Shown here: positions 19,687 to 28,790 of the stretch, in pieces | Layout of the letters: every line of letters starts with the position of its first letter | How positions within the stretch are numbered: the first letter of the stretch is position 1 | NCBI RefSeq assembly: GCF_003330765.1 | Contig: NZ_CP024902.1 | Location: 3,534,001-3,598,000 of the forward strand | Direction of reading: 5' to 3' | DNA length: 64,000 bases | From: Burkholderia pyrrocinia | GTDB lineage: Bacteria; Pseudomonadota; Gammaproteobacteria; Burkholderiales; Burkholderiaceae | The notes under the pieces: model-generated | What the model was told of the DNA's origin: nothing | What the model saw: only the letters and a program-made list of their open reading frames with translations | Database searches by the model: none | Made by a program: the position numbers and the translations under genes

Positions 19687-20195
19687 ACCGCCCGCAATAC
19701 ATCCTGCAGCCGGTCAATCCGTACTTCATCGTCTTCAGCCTCGCCGCCGCGTTCCTGCTGAACCTGATGCCGTGGGGCCGCCTGCCCGGCGTGCCCGACT
19801 TCGTCGCGCTCGTGCTGCTGTTCTGGAATATCCACCAGCCGCGCAAGGTCGGGATGGGCGTCGCGTTCGCGCTCGGCATCCTGATGGACGTGCATGACGC
19901 GGGGCTGCTCGGCGAGCATGCGCTCGCCTATACGCTGCTGTCGTACGGCGCGATCACGATCCACCGCCGCGTGCTGTGGATGCCGATCGGCGTGCAGGTG
20001 CTGTATGTCACGCCGCTGCTGGTCGTCGCGCAGCTCGTGCCGTTCGTGATCCGTCTCGTGATGGGCGCCGCGTTCCCGGGCTGGCGCTACCTGGTCGACG
20101 GCTTCGTCGAAGCCGCGCTGTGGCCGATCGCGAGCCACCTGCTGCTGATGCCGCAACGCCGCCCGGTCGATCCGGACGATACGCGCCCGATCTGA
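19683..20195 (+). CDS. mreD: Rod-shape-determining protein MreD
   Basis: It has 170 residues, an integral inner-membrane protein with five or six hydrophobic helices. The central GILMDVHDAGLLGEHALAYT segment carries the family signature. It completes the MreBCD complex. It overlaps mreC by four bases and is followed after about 110 bases by mrdA. Confidence 0.95.
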   Translation: MNRPQYILQPVNPYFIVFSLAAAFLLNLMPWGRLPGVPDFVALVLLFWNIHQPRKVGMGVAFALGILMDVHDAGLLGEHALAYTLLSYGAITIHRRVLWMPIGVQVLYVTPLLVVAQLVPFVIRLVMGAAFPGWRYLVDGFVEAALWPIASHLLLMPQRRPVDPDDTRPI

Positions 20196-20303
20196 GACCG
20201 ACCGTGACTACCCGCCGCCCCCACGCCCGCCGCGCACCGCGCCTCGGGGCGGCACCTCGCCCGTGCACGCGTGCAGTGCGCGGGTCAGACCGACCCTGAC
20301 CGC

Positions 20304-22574
20304 ATGACCGAATTCAACGACACCCAACAGCAGCTCTCGAAGTTCCGCCTGCGCGTCGCGGCGGCGGGCGTGTTCGTGTTCGTCTGCTTCGGGCTGCTCG
20401 CGAGCCGCTTCTTCTACCTGCAATTGATGCAGCACGGCAAATACGCGCTGCAGGCCGAGGAAAACCGCATCTCGGTCGCGCCGATCGTGCCGAACCGCGG
20501 AATCATCACCGACCGCAACGGCGTGATCCTCGCGAAGAACTATTCCGCGTACACGCTCGAGATCACACCATCGAAGCTGGACGACACGCTCGACAACACG
20601 ATCGACAAGCTGTCGGAGATCATCCCGATCGACGCACGCGACCGCCGCCGCTTCAAGAAGCTGCAGGAAGACTCGAAGAACTTCGAGAGCCTGCCGATCC
20701 GCACGCGGCTCACCGATGCGGAAGTCGCGCGCTTCACCGCGCAGCGCTTCCGCTTCCCCGGCGTCGACGTGCGCGCGCGGCTGTTCCGGCAGTACCCGCT
20801 CGGCACGACGGCTGCGCACGTGATCGGCTACATCGGCCGGATCTCGAAGCGCGACCAGGATCGTATCGACGCGATAAGCGACGACAACGATAGCGACCAG
20901 GAAAACTACGATCCGCGCCGCGACGCGAACAACTACAAGGGCACCGACTACATCGGCAAGATCGGCGTCGAGCAGAGCTACGAGACCGAACTGCACGGGC
21001 TGACGGGCTTCGAGGAGGTCGAGGTGACGGCCGGCGGCAGGCCCGTGCGCACGCTGTCGCGCACGCAGGCGACGCCCGGCAACAACCTCGTGCTGTCGCT
21101 CGACATCGGGCTGCAGCAGGTCGCCGAGCAGGCGTTCGCCGGCAAGCGCGGCGCGCTCGTCGCGATCGAGCCGAAAACGGGCGACGTGCTCGCGTTCGTG
21201 TCGTCACCGAGCTTCGACCCGAATTCGTTCGTGGACGGCATCGACCAGCAGACCTGGGACGAGTTGAACACCTCGACCGACAAGCCGCTCCTGAACCGCC
21301 CGCTGCACGGCACCTACCCGCCCGGCTCGACATACAAGCCGTTCATGGCGCTCGCGGGCCTGACGCTCGGCAAGCGCTCGCCGGGCTGGGGTTTCCAGGA
21401 TCCCGGCTACTTCACGTTCGGCGGCCACACGTTCCGCAACGACGTGCGCTCGGGCCAGGGATGGGTCGACATGAACAAGGCGATCATGGTGTCGAACGAC
21501 ACCTACTTCTACATGCTCGCGCGCGACCTCGGTGTGAACGCGATCGCGAACTTCATGAAGCCGTTCGGCTTCGGCCAGATCACCGGGATCGACATCCAGG
21601 GCGAGGCGCGCGGGATCCTGCCGTCGACCGACTGGAAGAAGAAGGCATTCAAGAAGGCCGCGCAGCAGAAGTGGTTCGACGGCGAGACGATCAGCCTCGG
21701 GATCGGCCAGGGCTACAACTCGTTCACGATCCTGCAGCTCGCGCACGCGACCGCGACGCTCGCGAACAACGGCATCGTGATGAAGCCTCACCTCGTGAAG
21801 GAAGTCGAGGATCCGATCTCGCGCGGGCGCCACCTGACCGTGCCGAAGGAAAGCGAAGTGATCCCGCTCAAGCAGTCCGACATCGACGTCGTGAAGCGCG
21901 GGATGGAGAACGTGATCGAGAACCCGTCCGGCACCGCGTACAAGGTGTTCCGCGGCGCGCAGTACCTCGCCGCCGGCAAGACCGGTACCGCGCAGGTGTT
22001 CTCGCTGCAGGGCGCCAACTACAAGGGCCACCTGCTCGCCGAGCACCTGCGCGACCACGCACTGTTCATCGCGTACGCGCCAGCCGACCATCCGAAGATC
22101 GCCGTGGCGCTGGTCGTCGAGAACGGCGGCTGGGGCGCGCAGGCCGCCGGCCCGATCGCGCGCCGCGTGCTCGACTTCTACCTCGTCGACCGCCAGAACC
22201 CGACCAACGAGGCCGCGGCCGTGGCCGCCGCGGCGTCGGCGACCGAACCCGTCAACGCGCCGGTGATCGGCGACGCGAACAGGCCCGCCGCCGTCGCGGC
22301 CGGCTTCACTACGCTGCCGCAGCCCGTCGTGCCGTCCGCGGCCAGCGCGGCGGATGCGGCATCGGCCGCATCGGCGCCCGATGCGTCGGGGGCGGCCGGT
22401 GCGGCCGGCGCCAGCGCCGCGGCGCCGATGGCCGCGAGCCTGCCGCCGATCCGGCGCCCGCACCGGCCGCGCCGGCCCGCCAGCGACGCGCAGCCGCTCG
22501 TCGCCACGCCGCGGGACGACAACCACCGTGCGACGGCTCCCGCGAAAGCGGCGGACGCCGGCACCGCTCATTAA
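20304..22574 (+). CDS. mrdA: Penicillin-binding protein 2
   Basis: It has 756 residues and is the transpeptidase of the elongation machinery. An N-terminal membrane anchor (about 20-45) is followed by the PBP dimerisation/pedestal domain with the RGIITDRNG motif. The transpeptidase domain has Ser342-xx-Lys345, Ser397-Asn398 and Lys559-Thr-Gly. After the catalytic domain comes an Ala/Pro-rich tail of about 120 residues (about 640-756), unusual in length. I chose ATG 20304 (MTEFNDTQ), where conserved sequence begins. It is 11 bases upstream of rodA. Confidence 0.96.
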   Translation: MTEFNDTQQQLSKFRLRVAAAGVFVFVCFGLLASRFFYLQLMQHGKYALQAEENRISVAPIVPNRGIITDRNGVILAKNYSAYTLEITPSKLDDTLDNTIDKLSEIIPIDARDRRRFKKLQEDSKNFESLPIRTRLTDAEVARFTAQRFRFPGVDVRARLFRQYPLGTTAAHVIGYIGRISKRDQDRIDAISDDNDSDQENYDPRRDANNYKGTDYIGKIGVEQSYETELHGLTGFEEVEVTAGGRPVRTLSRTQATPGNNLVLSLDIGLQQVAEQAFAGKRGALVAIEPKTGDVLAFVSSPSFDPNSFVDGIDQQTWDELNTSTDKPLLNRPLHGTYPPGSTYKPFMALAGLTLGKRSPGWGFQDPGYFTFGGHTFRNDVRSGQGWVDMNKAIMVSNDTYFYMLARDLGVNAIANFMKPFGFGQITGIDIQGEARGILPSTDWKKKAFKKAAQQKWFDGETISLGIGQGYNSFTILQLAHATATLANNGIVMKPHLVKEVEDPISRGRHLTVPKESEVIPLKQSDIDVVKRGMENVIENPSGTAYKVFRGAQYLAAGKTGTAQVFSLQGANYKGHLLAEHLRDHALFIAYAPADHPKIAVALVVENGGWGAQAAGPIARRVLDFYLVDRQNPTNEAAAVAAAASATEPVNAPVIGDANRPAAVAAGFTTLPQPVVPSAASAADAASAASAPDASGAAGAAGASAAAPMAASLPPIRRPHRPRRPASDAQPLVATPRDDNHRATAPAKAADAGTAH

Positions 22575-22585
22575 CGGAGAAAGGC

Positions 22586-23734
22586 ATGCAATTCGACAAG
22601 CGCGCCTGGCTCGACAAGATCAAGCAGATGTTCGCGGGCTTCGACCGCCCGCTCGCCCTCATCGTGTTCCTGCTGCTGTGTGTCGGCATCGTCACGCTGT
22701 ACAGCGCGGCGATCGACATGCCGGGCCGCGTCGAGGACCAGTTGCGCAACATCCTGCTGACGTTCGTGCTGATGTGGGTGATCGCCAACATCCCGCCGAC
22801 CACGCTGATGCGTTTCGCGGTCCCGCTCTACACGTTCGGGGTCGCGTTGCTGGTCGCGGTCGCGCTGTTCGGGATGACCAAGAAGGGCGCGAAGCGCTGG
22901 CTGAACGTCGGCGTCGTGATCCAGCCGTCCGAGATCCTCAAGATCGCGACGCCGCTGATGCTCGCGTGGTATTACCAGCGCCGCGAAGGCGGGTTGCGCT
23001 GGTACGACTTCCTCGCCGCATTCGGGATCCTGCTGGTGCCGGTCGGACTGATCGCGAAGCAGCCCGACCTCGGCACGGGCCTGCTCGTGTTCGCGGCCGG
23101 CTTCTTCGTGATCTATCTCGCGGGCCTGTCGTTCAAGCTGATCGTGCCGGTGCTCGTCGCCGGCGTGATCGCGGTCGGTTCGATCGCCGTGTTCGAGCAG
23201 CGCATCTGCCAGCCCGACGTGCAGTGGCCGTTGATGCACGACTACCAGAAGCACCGCGTGTGCACGCTGCTCGACCCGACCTCCGACCCGCTCGGCAAGG
23301 GCTTCCACACGATCCAGGCCGTGATTGCGATCGGCTCGGGCGGCGTGCTCGGCAAGGGCTACCTGAAAGGCACGCAGGCGCACCTCGAATTCATTCCGGA
23401 GAAGCACACCGACTTCATCTTCGCGGTGTTCTCGGAGGAATGGGGGCTCGTTGGCGGGCTCGTGCTGCTGACGCTGTACATGGCGCTGATCGCGCGCGGG
23501 CTCTACATCGCCGCGCAGGGCGCGACGCTGTTCGGCCGCCTGCTCGCGGGCTCGCTCACGCTCGCGTTCTTCGTCTATGCGTTCGTCAACATCGGGATGG
23601 TGAGCGGCGTACTGCCGGTCGTCGGCGTGCCGCTGCCGTTCATGAGTTACGGCGGCACCGCGCTCACGACGCTCGGCATCGCGATCGGGATGATCATGAG
23701 CGTCGGGCGCCAGCGGCGGCTGATGAAGAGCTGA
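22586..23734 (+). CDS. rodA: Peptidoglycan glycosyltransferase RodA (MrdB)
   Basis: It has 382 residues and is a SEDS-family polymerase that builds glycan strands with PBP2. It has about ten membrane segments. Conserved features are the KGAKRWLNVG loop, the QPSEILKIATPL segment, the QPDLGTGLL motif and the C-terminal PLPFMSYGGTALTTLG signature. The start follows GGAGAAAGG. A strong terminator lies 27 bases after the stop. Confidence 0.96.
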   Translation: MQFDKRAWLDKIKQMFAGFDRPLALIVFLLLCVGIVTLYSAAIDMPGRVEDQLRNILLTFVLMWVIANIPPTTLMRFAVPLYTFGVALLVAVALFGMTKKGAKRWLNVGVVIQPSEILKIATPLMLAWYYQRREGGLRWYDFLAAFGILLVPVGLIAKQPDLGTGLLVFAAGFFVIYLAGLSFKLIVPVLVAGVIAVGSIAVFEQRICQPDVQWPLMHDYQKHRVCTLLDPTSDPLGKGFHTIQAVIAIGSGGVLGKGYLKGTQAHLEFIPEKHTDFIFAVFSEEWGLVGGLVLLTLYMALIARGLYIAAQGATLFGRLLAGSLTLAFFVYAFVNIGMVSGVLPVVGVPLPFMSYGGTALTTLGIAIGMIMSVGRQRRLMKS

Positions 23735-23760
23735 CCGCGCGGCACGCACCGCGGAAAGAA

Positions 23761-23785
23761 AGCGGCGCCCCGGGGCGCCGCTTTT
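23761..23785 (+). terminator. Terminator of the mre-mrdA-rodA operon
   Basis: An uninterrupted GC-rich palindrome with 10-base arms (AGCGGCGCCC and its complement) is followed by TTTT. It sits between rodA and the convergent Sel1-repeat gene. Confidence 0.85.
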
Positions 23786-23827
23786 GCATTGGGCATGCCG
23801 AACGCGGCCGCGCAGCGCAGCGCCCGC

Positions 23828-24601
23828 TCACTGCGGCGGCGAGTGCGCGCCCCCTTGCTCCGCGCCGCTGCCCGATGCAGGCCCCTGCGCCTTCAGCCGC
23901 GCGCTCAACTCCTTGAATTTCAGCCCGGCCGTCTCGTCGCCCTGCGCGGCCGCCGCCGCGTAATACGCGCGCGCGATGTTCAGGTTCTGCGCGACGCCGT
24001 CGCCGCCGCGCTCGTAGAACGACGCGGTCACGTACTGCGCGGTCGGCTCGCCCGCGTCGGCGGCCTGCTTGTACCACGCAAACGCCTGCCGGTTGTCGCG
24101 CGGCGTGCCGCGCCCGTCGAGGAACTGGTTCGCGAGCGACAGCTCGGCCTGCACGTGCCCCTGCTTCGCCGCCCGCAGGAACCAGCGATGCGCTTCGGCC
24201 GGATTGCGCGCGACGAACTCGCCGTCGTCGAACATCCGGCCGTACACGTACTGCGCATGCGACATGTTCGCGTCGGCCGCGCGCTTCAGCCAGCGCAGCC
24301 CTTCGTCGACGTTCGCCGTCACGCCTTCGCCCGTCAGCAGCATCATCGCGTAGTTGAATTGCGCGAGCCGGTCGCCGCGCTCGGCCGCGTCGTGGAACTG
24401 CACCAGCGCCGCGCGATAGTCGCCGGCGTTGTAGTCGGCGACTGCCGATTGCGTCTCGTGCGACGGATCGGGCTTCGCTTGCGGCGCGCCCTGCGCAGCG
24501 GCCGCGACACACACGACCCACAGGCCGAGCATTGCGCCGACCCGCCCGCGCGCACCGGTCGCACCCTGCGCGCGCCTGCGGCACGCACCGTCGCCGTTCA
24601 T
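23828..24601 (-). CDS. Sel1-repeat (TPR-like) secreted protein
   Basis: It has 257 residues. A long basic N-terminus is followed by a hydrophobic stretch (about 24-38), which together look like a signal peptide, or an internal ATG (MLGLWVV) may be the real start. Four or five Sel1 repeats of about 36 residues follow, each ending in an A-x-x-G-x-x-x-A-x pattern such as GDRLAQFNYAMMLLTGEGV. Such proteins are scaffolds in the periplasm. The start overlaps the stop of the aldolase gene (ATGA), so the two are co-translated, but no functional link is evident. Confidence 0.85.
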   Translation of the reverse strand: MNGDGACRRRAQGATGARGRVGAMLGLWVVCVAAAAQGAPQAKPDPSHETQSAVADYNAGDYRAALVQFHDAAERGDRLAQFNYAMMLLTGEGVTANVDEGLRWLKRAADANMSHAQYVYGRMFDDGEFVARNPAEAHRWFLRAAKQGHVQAELSLANQFLDGRGTPRDNRQAFAWYKQAADAGEPTAQYVTASFYERGGDGVAQNLNIARAYYAAAAAQGDETAGLKFKELSARLKAQGPASGSGAEQGGAHSPPQ

Positions 24602-25383
24602 GACCGCACCTCCTGCAGCGCCTGCCGCGTCGCGCGCAACAGCCAGCTTACGTCGGCCGACAGCGTGATCATCCGGTAGCCGGCCTCGCGGTACTGGCGC
24701 GCGCCCGCCGTATCGCCCGCGAAGATGCCGACCGCGACGCCGGCCTGCTTGCCGGCCGCGAGCACGCGCGCCATCGCGATTTCGACATCCGGGTGGCGGA
24801 TGTCACCGAGATGCCCGAGGCTCGCCGCGAGATCGGCCGGGCCGACGAACAGGCAGTCGACGCCAGGCATCGCCGCGATCCGCTCGACTTCGTCGACGCC
24901 GCGCGCCGATTCGATCTGCACGATCACCGCGACCTGCGCGTTCGCGCCCTGCAGGTAATCGCGGCGCATGCCGAACGCCGCCGCGCGCACCATGCCAGCG
25001 ACGCCGCGCAGCCCGTCAGGCGATTCGGGCGACGGAAAGCGCGTGAGCCGCACCGCGTGTGCGGCGTCGTCGGGCGTCTCGATGCACGGAAACATCAGCG
25101 TGCGTGCGCCGGCGTCGAGCGCGCGCTTCACGAGCCACGGCTCGCGCGCCGGCACGCGCACGACGGGCTCGCTCGGCAGGTGCGCGGCAGCGATCGCGCG
25201 CAGTTGCGACGCAACGTCGCGGCTGTCGTTCGGCGCGTGTTCCATGTCGATGCAGAGCCAGTCGTAGCCGGCGTGCGCGAGCGCTTCCGCGGCCGAGTCG
25301 CTGCCGAGCGACAGCCACAGGCCGTACAGCGGCTCGTCGCCGTCGTGCAGGCGTTGTTTGAGGGAATTGGTGAGCGTGCTCAT
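24598..25383 (-). CDS. HpcH/HpaI-type aldolase
   Basis: It has 261 residues and is a class II pyruvate-aldolase TIM barrel (HpaI, RhmA and GarL relatives). Motifs: the LWLSLGSD start, CIDMEHAPND (metal/acid region), RVPAREPWLVKRALDAGARTLMFP, VQIES (metal ligand Glu) and VGPADLAASLG. These enzymes cleave 2-keto-3-deoxy or 4-hydroxy-2-keto acids to pyruvate plus an aldehyde. The exact substrate is not readable. No sugar-acid or aromatic catabolic genes adjoin it. Confidence 0.9.
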   Translation of the reverse strand: MSTLTNSLKQRLHDGDEPLYGLWLSLGSDSAAEALAHAGYDWLCIDMEHAPNDSRDVASQLRAIAAAHLPSEPVVRVPAREPWLVKRALDAGARTLMFPCIETPDDAAHAVRLTRFPSPESPDGLRGVAGMVRAAAFGMRRDYLQGANAQVAVIVQIESARGVDEVERIAAMPGVDCLFVGPADLAASLGHLGDIRHPDVEIAMARVLAAGKQAGVAVGIFAGDTAGARQYREAGYRMITLSADVSWLLRATRQALQEVRS

Positions 25384-25700
25384 CGATACGGCCTCCTGGA
25401 CGGAACGGCAATCGAACGGGACAAGCAACAGGCGAAGCGAAGCGCAACACGCCGGGCAGTCGAAGCACGACGGCGACGCCAGGCCGGGCCCTGGAACGTC
25501 AGTCGGTGGCGGGCGGCCGATCTGACAACGCCGGCCGCGCGACGGCGCACGGGCGCGTTTTCCGGTGCCACGCAACGATCATAGCGCGGCGTTACGCGGA
25601 ATGTGGGAACGGGCGGGGAACCGCACCGTCGCCGGACAGGGCCGCGGGGCGCGGTGGCAGGCAGCCCGCGCCGGACGGCGGGGCTGCCGGGAAGGCAGGA
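25384..25700. other. Intergenic region between the aldolase gene and queD
   Basis: The 317 bases separate the queD stop from the aldolase start, both on the minus strand. I find no gene and no clear promoter hexamers. The GC-rich repeats near 25640-25690 could form hairpins but lack a T tract. Confidence 0.5.
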
Positions 25701-26153
25701 TCAGCGGCCGGGCTGGCGCTCGACGTCGGCCCAGCAGTTCGGCGTCTCGTACAGGCGCACGCGCTCGAGGCGCAGGTTCACGCCGTAGTGCGCGTCATAC
25801 ACGCTCGCGAGGAGGTCGAACGCGATCGCCGCGAGGTTCTCGACGGTCGGGATCCGGTCGAGCACGACGGTCTTGTGGTCGGCCATCTGCTCGAGGAACG
25901 AGCGCACGACCTCGTCGCGCGCATAGACCAGGAACGCGTGGTCCCACTTGCTGACGAGGTGCTCGACCGCGAGCGCCTTTACGTCGGCGAAATCCATCAC
26001 CATGCCGCGGTCGGGCGCCCCCTCGGTATCGACGAGATCGCCGCGCAGCGTGACTTCGAGCACGTAGCGATGGCCATGCAGGTTCCGGCACTGGCTGCGG
26101 TGATCGGGAATGCGGTGGCCCGCGTCGAATTCGAGTTTTCGGGTAATCAGCAC
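25701..26153 (-). CDS. queD: 6-carboxytetrahydropterin synthase QueD
   Basis: It has 150 residues. It converts 7,8-dihydroneopterin triphosphate to 6-carboxy-tetrahydropterin in queuosine synthesis. Zinc ligands are His13 (DAGHR), His26 and His28 (LHGHRY); the catalytic Cys is Cys22. The WDHAFLV segment and the C-terminal LYETPNCWADV motif with the binding Glu are also present. It is the third gene of queC-queE-queD on the minus strand, 18 bases after queE. Confidence 0.95.
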   Translation of the reverse strand: MLITRKLEFDAGHRIPDHRSQCRNLHGHRYVLEVTLRGDLVDTEGAPDRGMVMDFADVKALAVEHLVSKWDHAFLVYARDEVVRSFLEQMADHKTVVLDRIPTVENLAAIAFDLLASVYDAHYGVNLRLERVRLYETPNCWADVERQPGR

Positions 26154-26171
26154 GATGTCAAAAGCCGTGGC

Positions 26172-26804
26172 TCAGGGAATGTTCAGATATTTGTGGGTCT
26201 GCATCGACAGGCGCCACTGCGGATGCCGCTTGCACCAGTCGATCGCGAGCTTCGTATTGAGGTCGCGCGACGGGCCGTCCATCGGCTGGACGAGGAAATA
26301 CTCGAAGTCGAGCTTCGCATAGTCGGCCAGCCGCTGGTTGTCCTGCGGGATCACGACCTTCAGTTCGTTGCCCTTCGTGACGACGAGCGGCGCGTCGGCC
26401 TTCGGGCTCACGCAGATCCAGTCGATCGATTCGAGCACCGGCAGCGAGCCGTTGGTCTCGATCGCGATCTCGAAGCCCGCCGCGTGCAGCGCGTCGACGA
26501 GCGGCTGGTCGATCTGCAGCATCGGCTCGCCGCCCGTGCAGACGACGAAGCGGTGCGCTTCGCCATCCGGCCACAGGCCGGCGATCGTCGCGACGAGCGC
26601 GTCGGCGTCCTTGAACTTGCCGCCGTTCTCGCCGTCGGTGCCGACGAAGTCGGTATCGCAGAAGCGGCACACGGCCTCCGCACGATCCTCTTCGCGGCCC
26701 GACCACAGGTTGCAGCCGGCAAACCGGCAGAACACGGCCGGCCGGCCCGCATTCGCGCCCTCGCCCTGCAACGTGTAGAAAATTTCCTTGACCGCGTAAG
26801 TCAT
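26172..26804 (-). CDS. queE: 7-carboxy-7-deazaguanine synthase QueE
   Basis: It has 210 residues and is a radical SAM enzyme that contracts the ring of carboxy-tetrahydropterin to 7-carboxy-7-deazaguanine. The cluster cysteines are Cys31, Cys46 and Cys49, i.e. a CX14CX2C motif instead of the usual CX3CX2C; this variant is established for the Burkholderia enzyme. The substrate-clamp motif GEGANAGRPAVFCRFAGC and the CTGGEPMLQ strand follow family pattern. It is flanked by queC upstream and queD downstream. Confidence 0.96.
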   Translation of the reverse strand: MTYAVKEIFYTLQGEGANAGRPAVFCRFAGCNLWSGREEDRAEAVCRFCDTDFVGTDGENGGKFKDADALVATIAGLWPDGEAHRFVVCTGGEPMLQIDQPLVDALHAAGFEIAIETNGSLPVLESIDWICVSPKADAPLVVTKGNELKVVIPQDNQRLADYAKLDFEYFLVQPMDGPSRDLNTKLAIDWCKRHPQWRLSMQTHKYLNIP

Positions 26805-26879
26805 CGTCCTTCGTCCGGCTCGCGCCGCTCGTTGTCGATCAGAATCCGTTATTCATCAAGCGCTGCCGGCGCACCCGCA

Positions 26880-27614
26880 TCACAGCGGCGCTTCGGTCAC
26901 CCGCTCGCCCTTCAGGTAGGCCTCGTAGCCGCGCTTGCGCAGCTTGCAGGCCGGGCATTCGCCGCAGCCGAAACCCCAGTCGTGCAGTTCAGCGCGCTCG
27001 CCCAAGTAGCAGGTGTGCGTCTCGACGCGGATCAGTTCGACGAGCGCTTCGCCGCCGAGTTGTTCGGCGAGTTGCCACGTCTGCGCCTTGTCGAGCCACA
27101 TCAGCGGCGTCTCGAGCACGACGCGCGTGTCCATTCCGAGGTTCAGCGCGACCTGCAACGCCTTCATCGTGTCGTCGCGGCAGTCGGGGTAGCCCGAAAA
27201 ATCGGTCTCGCACATCCCGCCGACCAGCACGCGCAGCCCGCGGCGATAGGCGATCGCCGCGGCGATCGTCATGAACAGCAGGTTGCGGCCCGGCACGAAC
27301 GTGTTCGGCAGGCCGTTCGCCGCCGTCTCGATCTCGATCGTGCGCGTCATCGCCGTATCGCTGATCGCGCCGAGCACCGACAGGTCGATCATGTGATCGT
27401 CGCCGAGACGGTCCGACCAGGCGGGAAACCGGTGCTTCAGCGCTTCAAGCACGCCTTCGCGACATTCGAGCTCGACGCGATGGCGCTGGCCGTAATCGAA
27501 GCCGAGGGTCTCGACCGTCTGGTAGCGTTCGAGGGCCCATGCCACGCACGTGGCCGAGTCCTGCCCGCCGGAAAACAACACGAGCGCGCCGTCTTTAGCG
27601 TCTGTCCGAATCAC
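26880..27614 (-). CDS. queC: 7-cyano-7-deazaguanine synthase QueC
   Basis: It has 244 residues. It converts carboxy-deazaguanine to preQ0 using ATP and ammonia. The PP-loop SGGQDSATC at about residues 14-22 binds ATP. Four cysteines in the C-terminal [17 protein letters not shown] region hold zinc. I chose the GTG at 27614 (MIRTDAKDG); the frame continues upstream without conserved sequence. It is the first of queC-queE-queD. Confidence 0.94.
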   Translation of the reverse strand: MIRTDAKDGALVLFSGGQDSATCVAWALERYQTVETLGFDYGQRHRVELECREGVLEALKHRFPAWSDRLGDDHMIDLSVLGAISDTAMTRTIEIETAANGLPNTFVPGRNLLFMTIAAAIAYRRGLRVLVGGMCETDFSGYPDCRDDTMKALQVALNLGMDTRVVLETPLMWLDKAQTWQLAEQLGGEALVELIRVETHTCYLGERAELHDWGFGCGECPACKLRKRGYEAYLKGERVTEAPL

Positions 27615-27910
27615 CGTGATACTCCGTGAATGTGTAGGCTCGCGTCGCACTGCGCCCCAGGGCCGGCTGCCACCGGGCGGCCCGACGCGTGCCGGCCTGC
27701 GCCGGCTCGACCAGTATAGGCAGCGCGGTCGGCCACGAACGCGGCGGAGCGCTTATACCGCCCATCGCGCGGCATCGTTGCCGCGCGCCACGGCGGCGCC
27801 ACGCTGGCGGCCTGCCGTGCGCATGAAGCGATGCGCTAAGTCATTGAGCGGGCACGGATTTTATCACGCCCCCGCGAACGCTGCCGGGCACGCGATGCCC
27901 ACCACAAACG
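27615..27910. other. Intergenic region upstream of queC
   Basis: This stretch lies between the start of queC and the tRNA-Phe terminator. It must hold the queC promoter; I see no strong hexamers and no convincing preQ1 riboswitch pattern. Confidence 0.45.
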
Positions 27911-27941
27911 AAAAACCCCAAGAACCTTCCGATTCTTGGGG
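27911..27941 (-). terminator. Terminator after tRNA-Phe
   Basis: On the minus strand a 9-bp stem (CCCCAAGAA with TTCTTGGGG) and an 8-base loop are followed by five T residues, starting ten bases past the tRNA CCA end. Confidence 0.9.
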
Positions 27942-27951
27942 TTGGAACTGC

Positions 27952-28027
27952 TGGTGGCCTGGGACGGAATCGAACCATCGACACGCGGATTTTCAATCCG
28001 CTGCTCTACCAACTGAGCTACCGGGCC
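27952..28027 (-). tRNA. tRNA-Phe (GAA)
   Basis: It is a 76-base cloverleaf including encoded CCA. The anticodon loop TTGAAAA gives anticodon GAA. The D arm (GCTCAGTTGGTAGAGC), a 5-bp anticodon stem and the T loop TTCGATT are all standard. The acceptor stem pairs GGCCCGG with CCAGGCC, leaving a C5-A68 mismatch. A promoter and a terminator flank it. Confidence 0.95.
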
Positions 28028-28041
28028 AACGAAGAAAAGCG

Positions 28042-28070
28042 ATTATAGCGAGGTTCCTGAAGGTGCTCAA
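28042..28070 (-). promoter_or_regulatory. Promoter of tRNA-Phe
   Basis: On the minus strand TTGAGC (28065-28070) and TATAAT (28042-28047) are separated by 17 bases, with the tRNA starting 14 bases downstream of the -10 box. Confidence 0.8.
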
Positions 28071-28088
28071 GTGTTTTCGCGAAATTTT

Positions 28089-28790
28089 TTACACGGCGCC
28101 TTCGGTCGGCTTCTTGCCGAGCTCGACGCCGAGCTGCTTGAGCTTGCGATACAGGTGCGTGCGCTCGAGGCCCGTCTTCTCCGCGACGCGCGTCATGCTG
28201 CCGTTCTCGCGTGCGAGGTGATATTCGAAGTACGCGCGCTCGAACGCGTCGCGCGCTTCGCGCAACGGGATGTCGAACGGGATCGCGGCCGTCTGGCCCG
28301 CGAGGCCGAGTGCCGAAGCCATGTCGTCGCCGAGCGTCGGCAGCGCAGCCGCGGACGCAACCGCCGCGGGCCCGGCGGCCTGCCCAGCACCGGCCCTCGC
28401 CGCGGCGTTGGCGGACGCGGGCGCCGCGCCGCGTGCGAGACCATGCTCGACGGACTTCAGCAGCTTCTGCAGCGCGATCGGTTTCTCGAGGAAATCGAGT
28501 GCGCCGATCTTCGTCGCCTCGACGGCCGTATCGATCGTCGCGTGCCCGGACATCATGATCACGGGCATCGTCAGCAGCCCCTGCGCCGCCCATTCCTTGA
28601 GCAACGTCACGCCGTCGGTATCGGGCATCCAGATATCGAGCAGCACGAGATCGGGCGCCTGATTCAGCCGGTATTCCCGCGCGGCCTGCGCGTTCTCCGC
28701 CGCCTCGACGACATGCCCTTCATCGCTGAGGATCTCCGAGAGCAATTCCCGGATGCCCATTTCATCATCTACCACCAGGATGGTTGCCAT
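28089..28790 (-). CDS. Response regulator with Fis-type HTH, partner of NtrY-like kinase
   Basis: It has 233 residues. Residues 1-120 are a receiver domain with acidic Asp8/Asp9, phospho-acceptor Asp52, Ser81 and Lys103. An Ala/Gly-rich linker (about 122-160) leads to a C-terminal Fis-type helix-turn-helix (about 195-225). Unlike classical NtrX, there is no central AAA+ sigma-54 activation domain, so it should act on ordinary promoters in the manner of the RegA/ActR class. Its ATG directly abuts the kinase stop codon, indicating a two-component pair. Signal and targets are unknown; nitrogen or redox control is a guess from relatives. Confidence 0.9.
   Translation of the reverse strand: MATILVVDDEMGIRELLSEILSDEGHVVEAAENAQAAREYRLNQAPDLVLLDIWMPDTDGVTLLKEWAAQGLLTMPVIMMSGHATIDTAVEATKIGALDFLEKPIALQKLLKSVEHGLARGAAPASANAAARAGAGQAAGPAAVASAAALPTLGDDMASALGLAGQTAAIPFDIPLREARDAFERAYFEYHLARENGSMTRVAEKTGLERTHLYRKLKQLGVELGKKPTEGAV

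Noticed and set aside
27615..27910. preQ1 riboswitch upstream of queC
   Set aside because: No compact preQ1-I pattern (short C-rich loop followed by an A-rich tail) could be drawn near the queC start.
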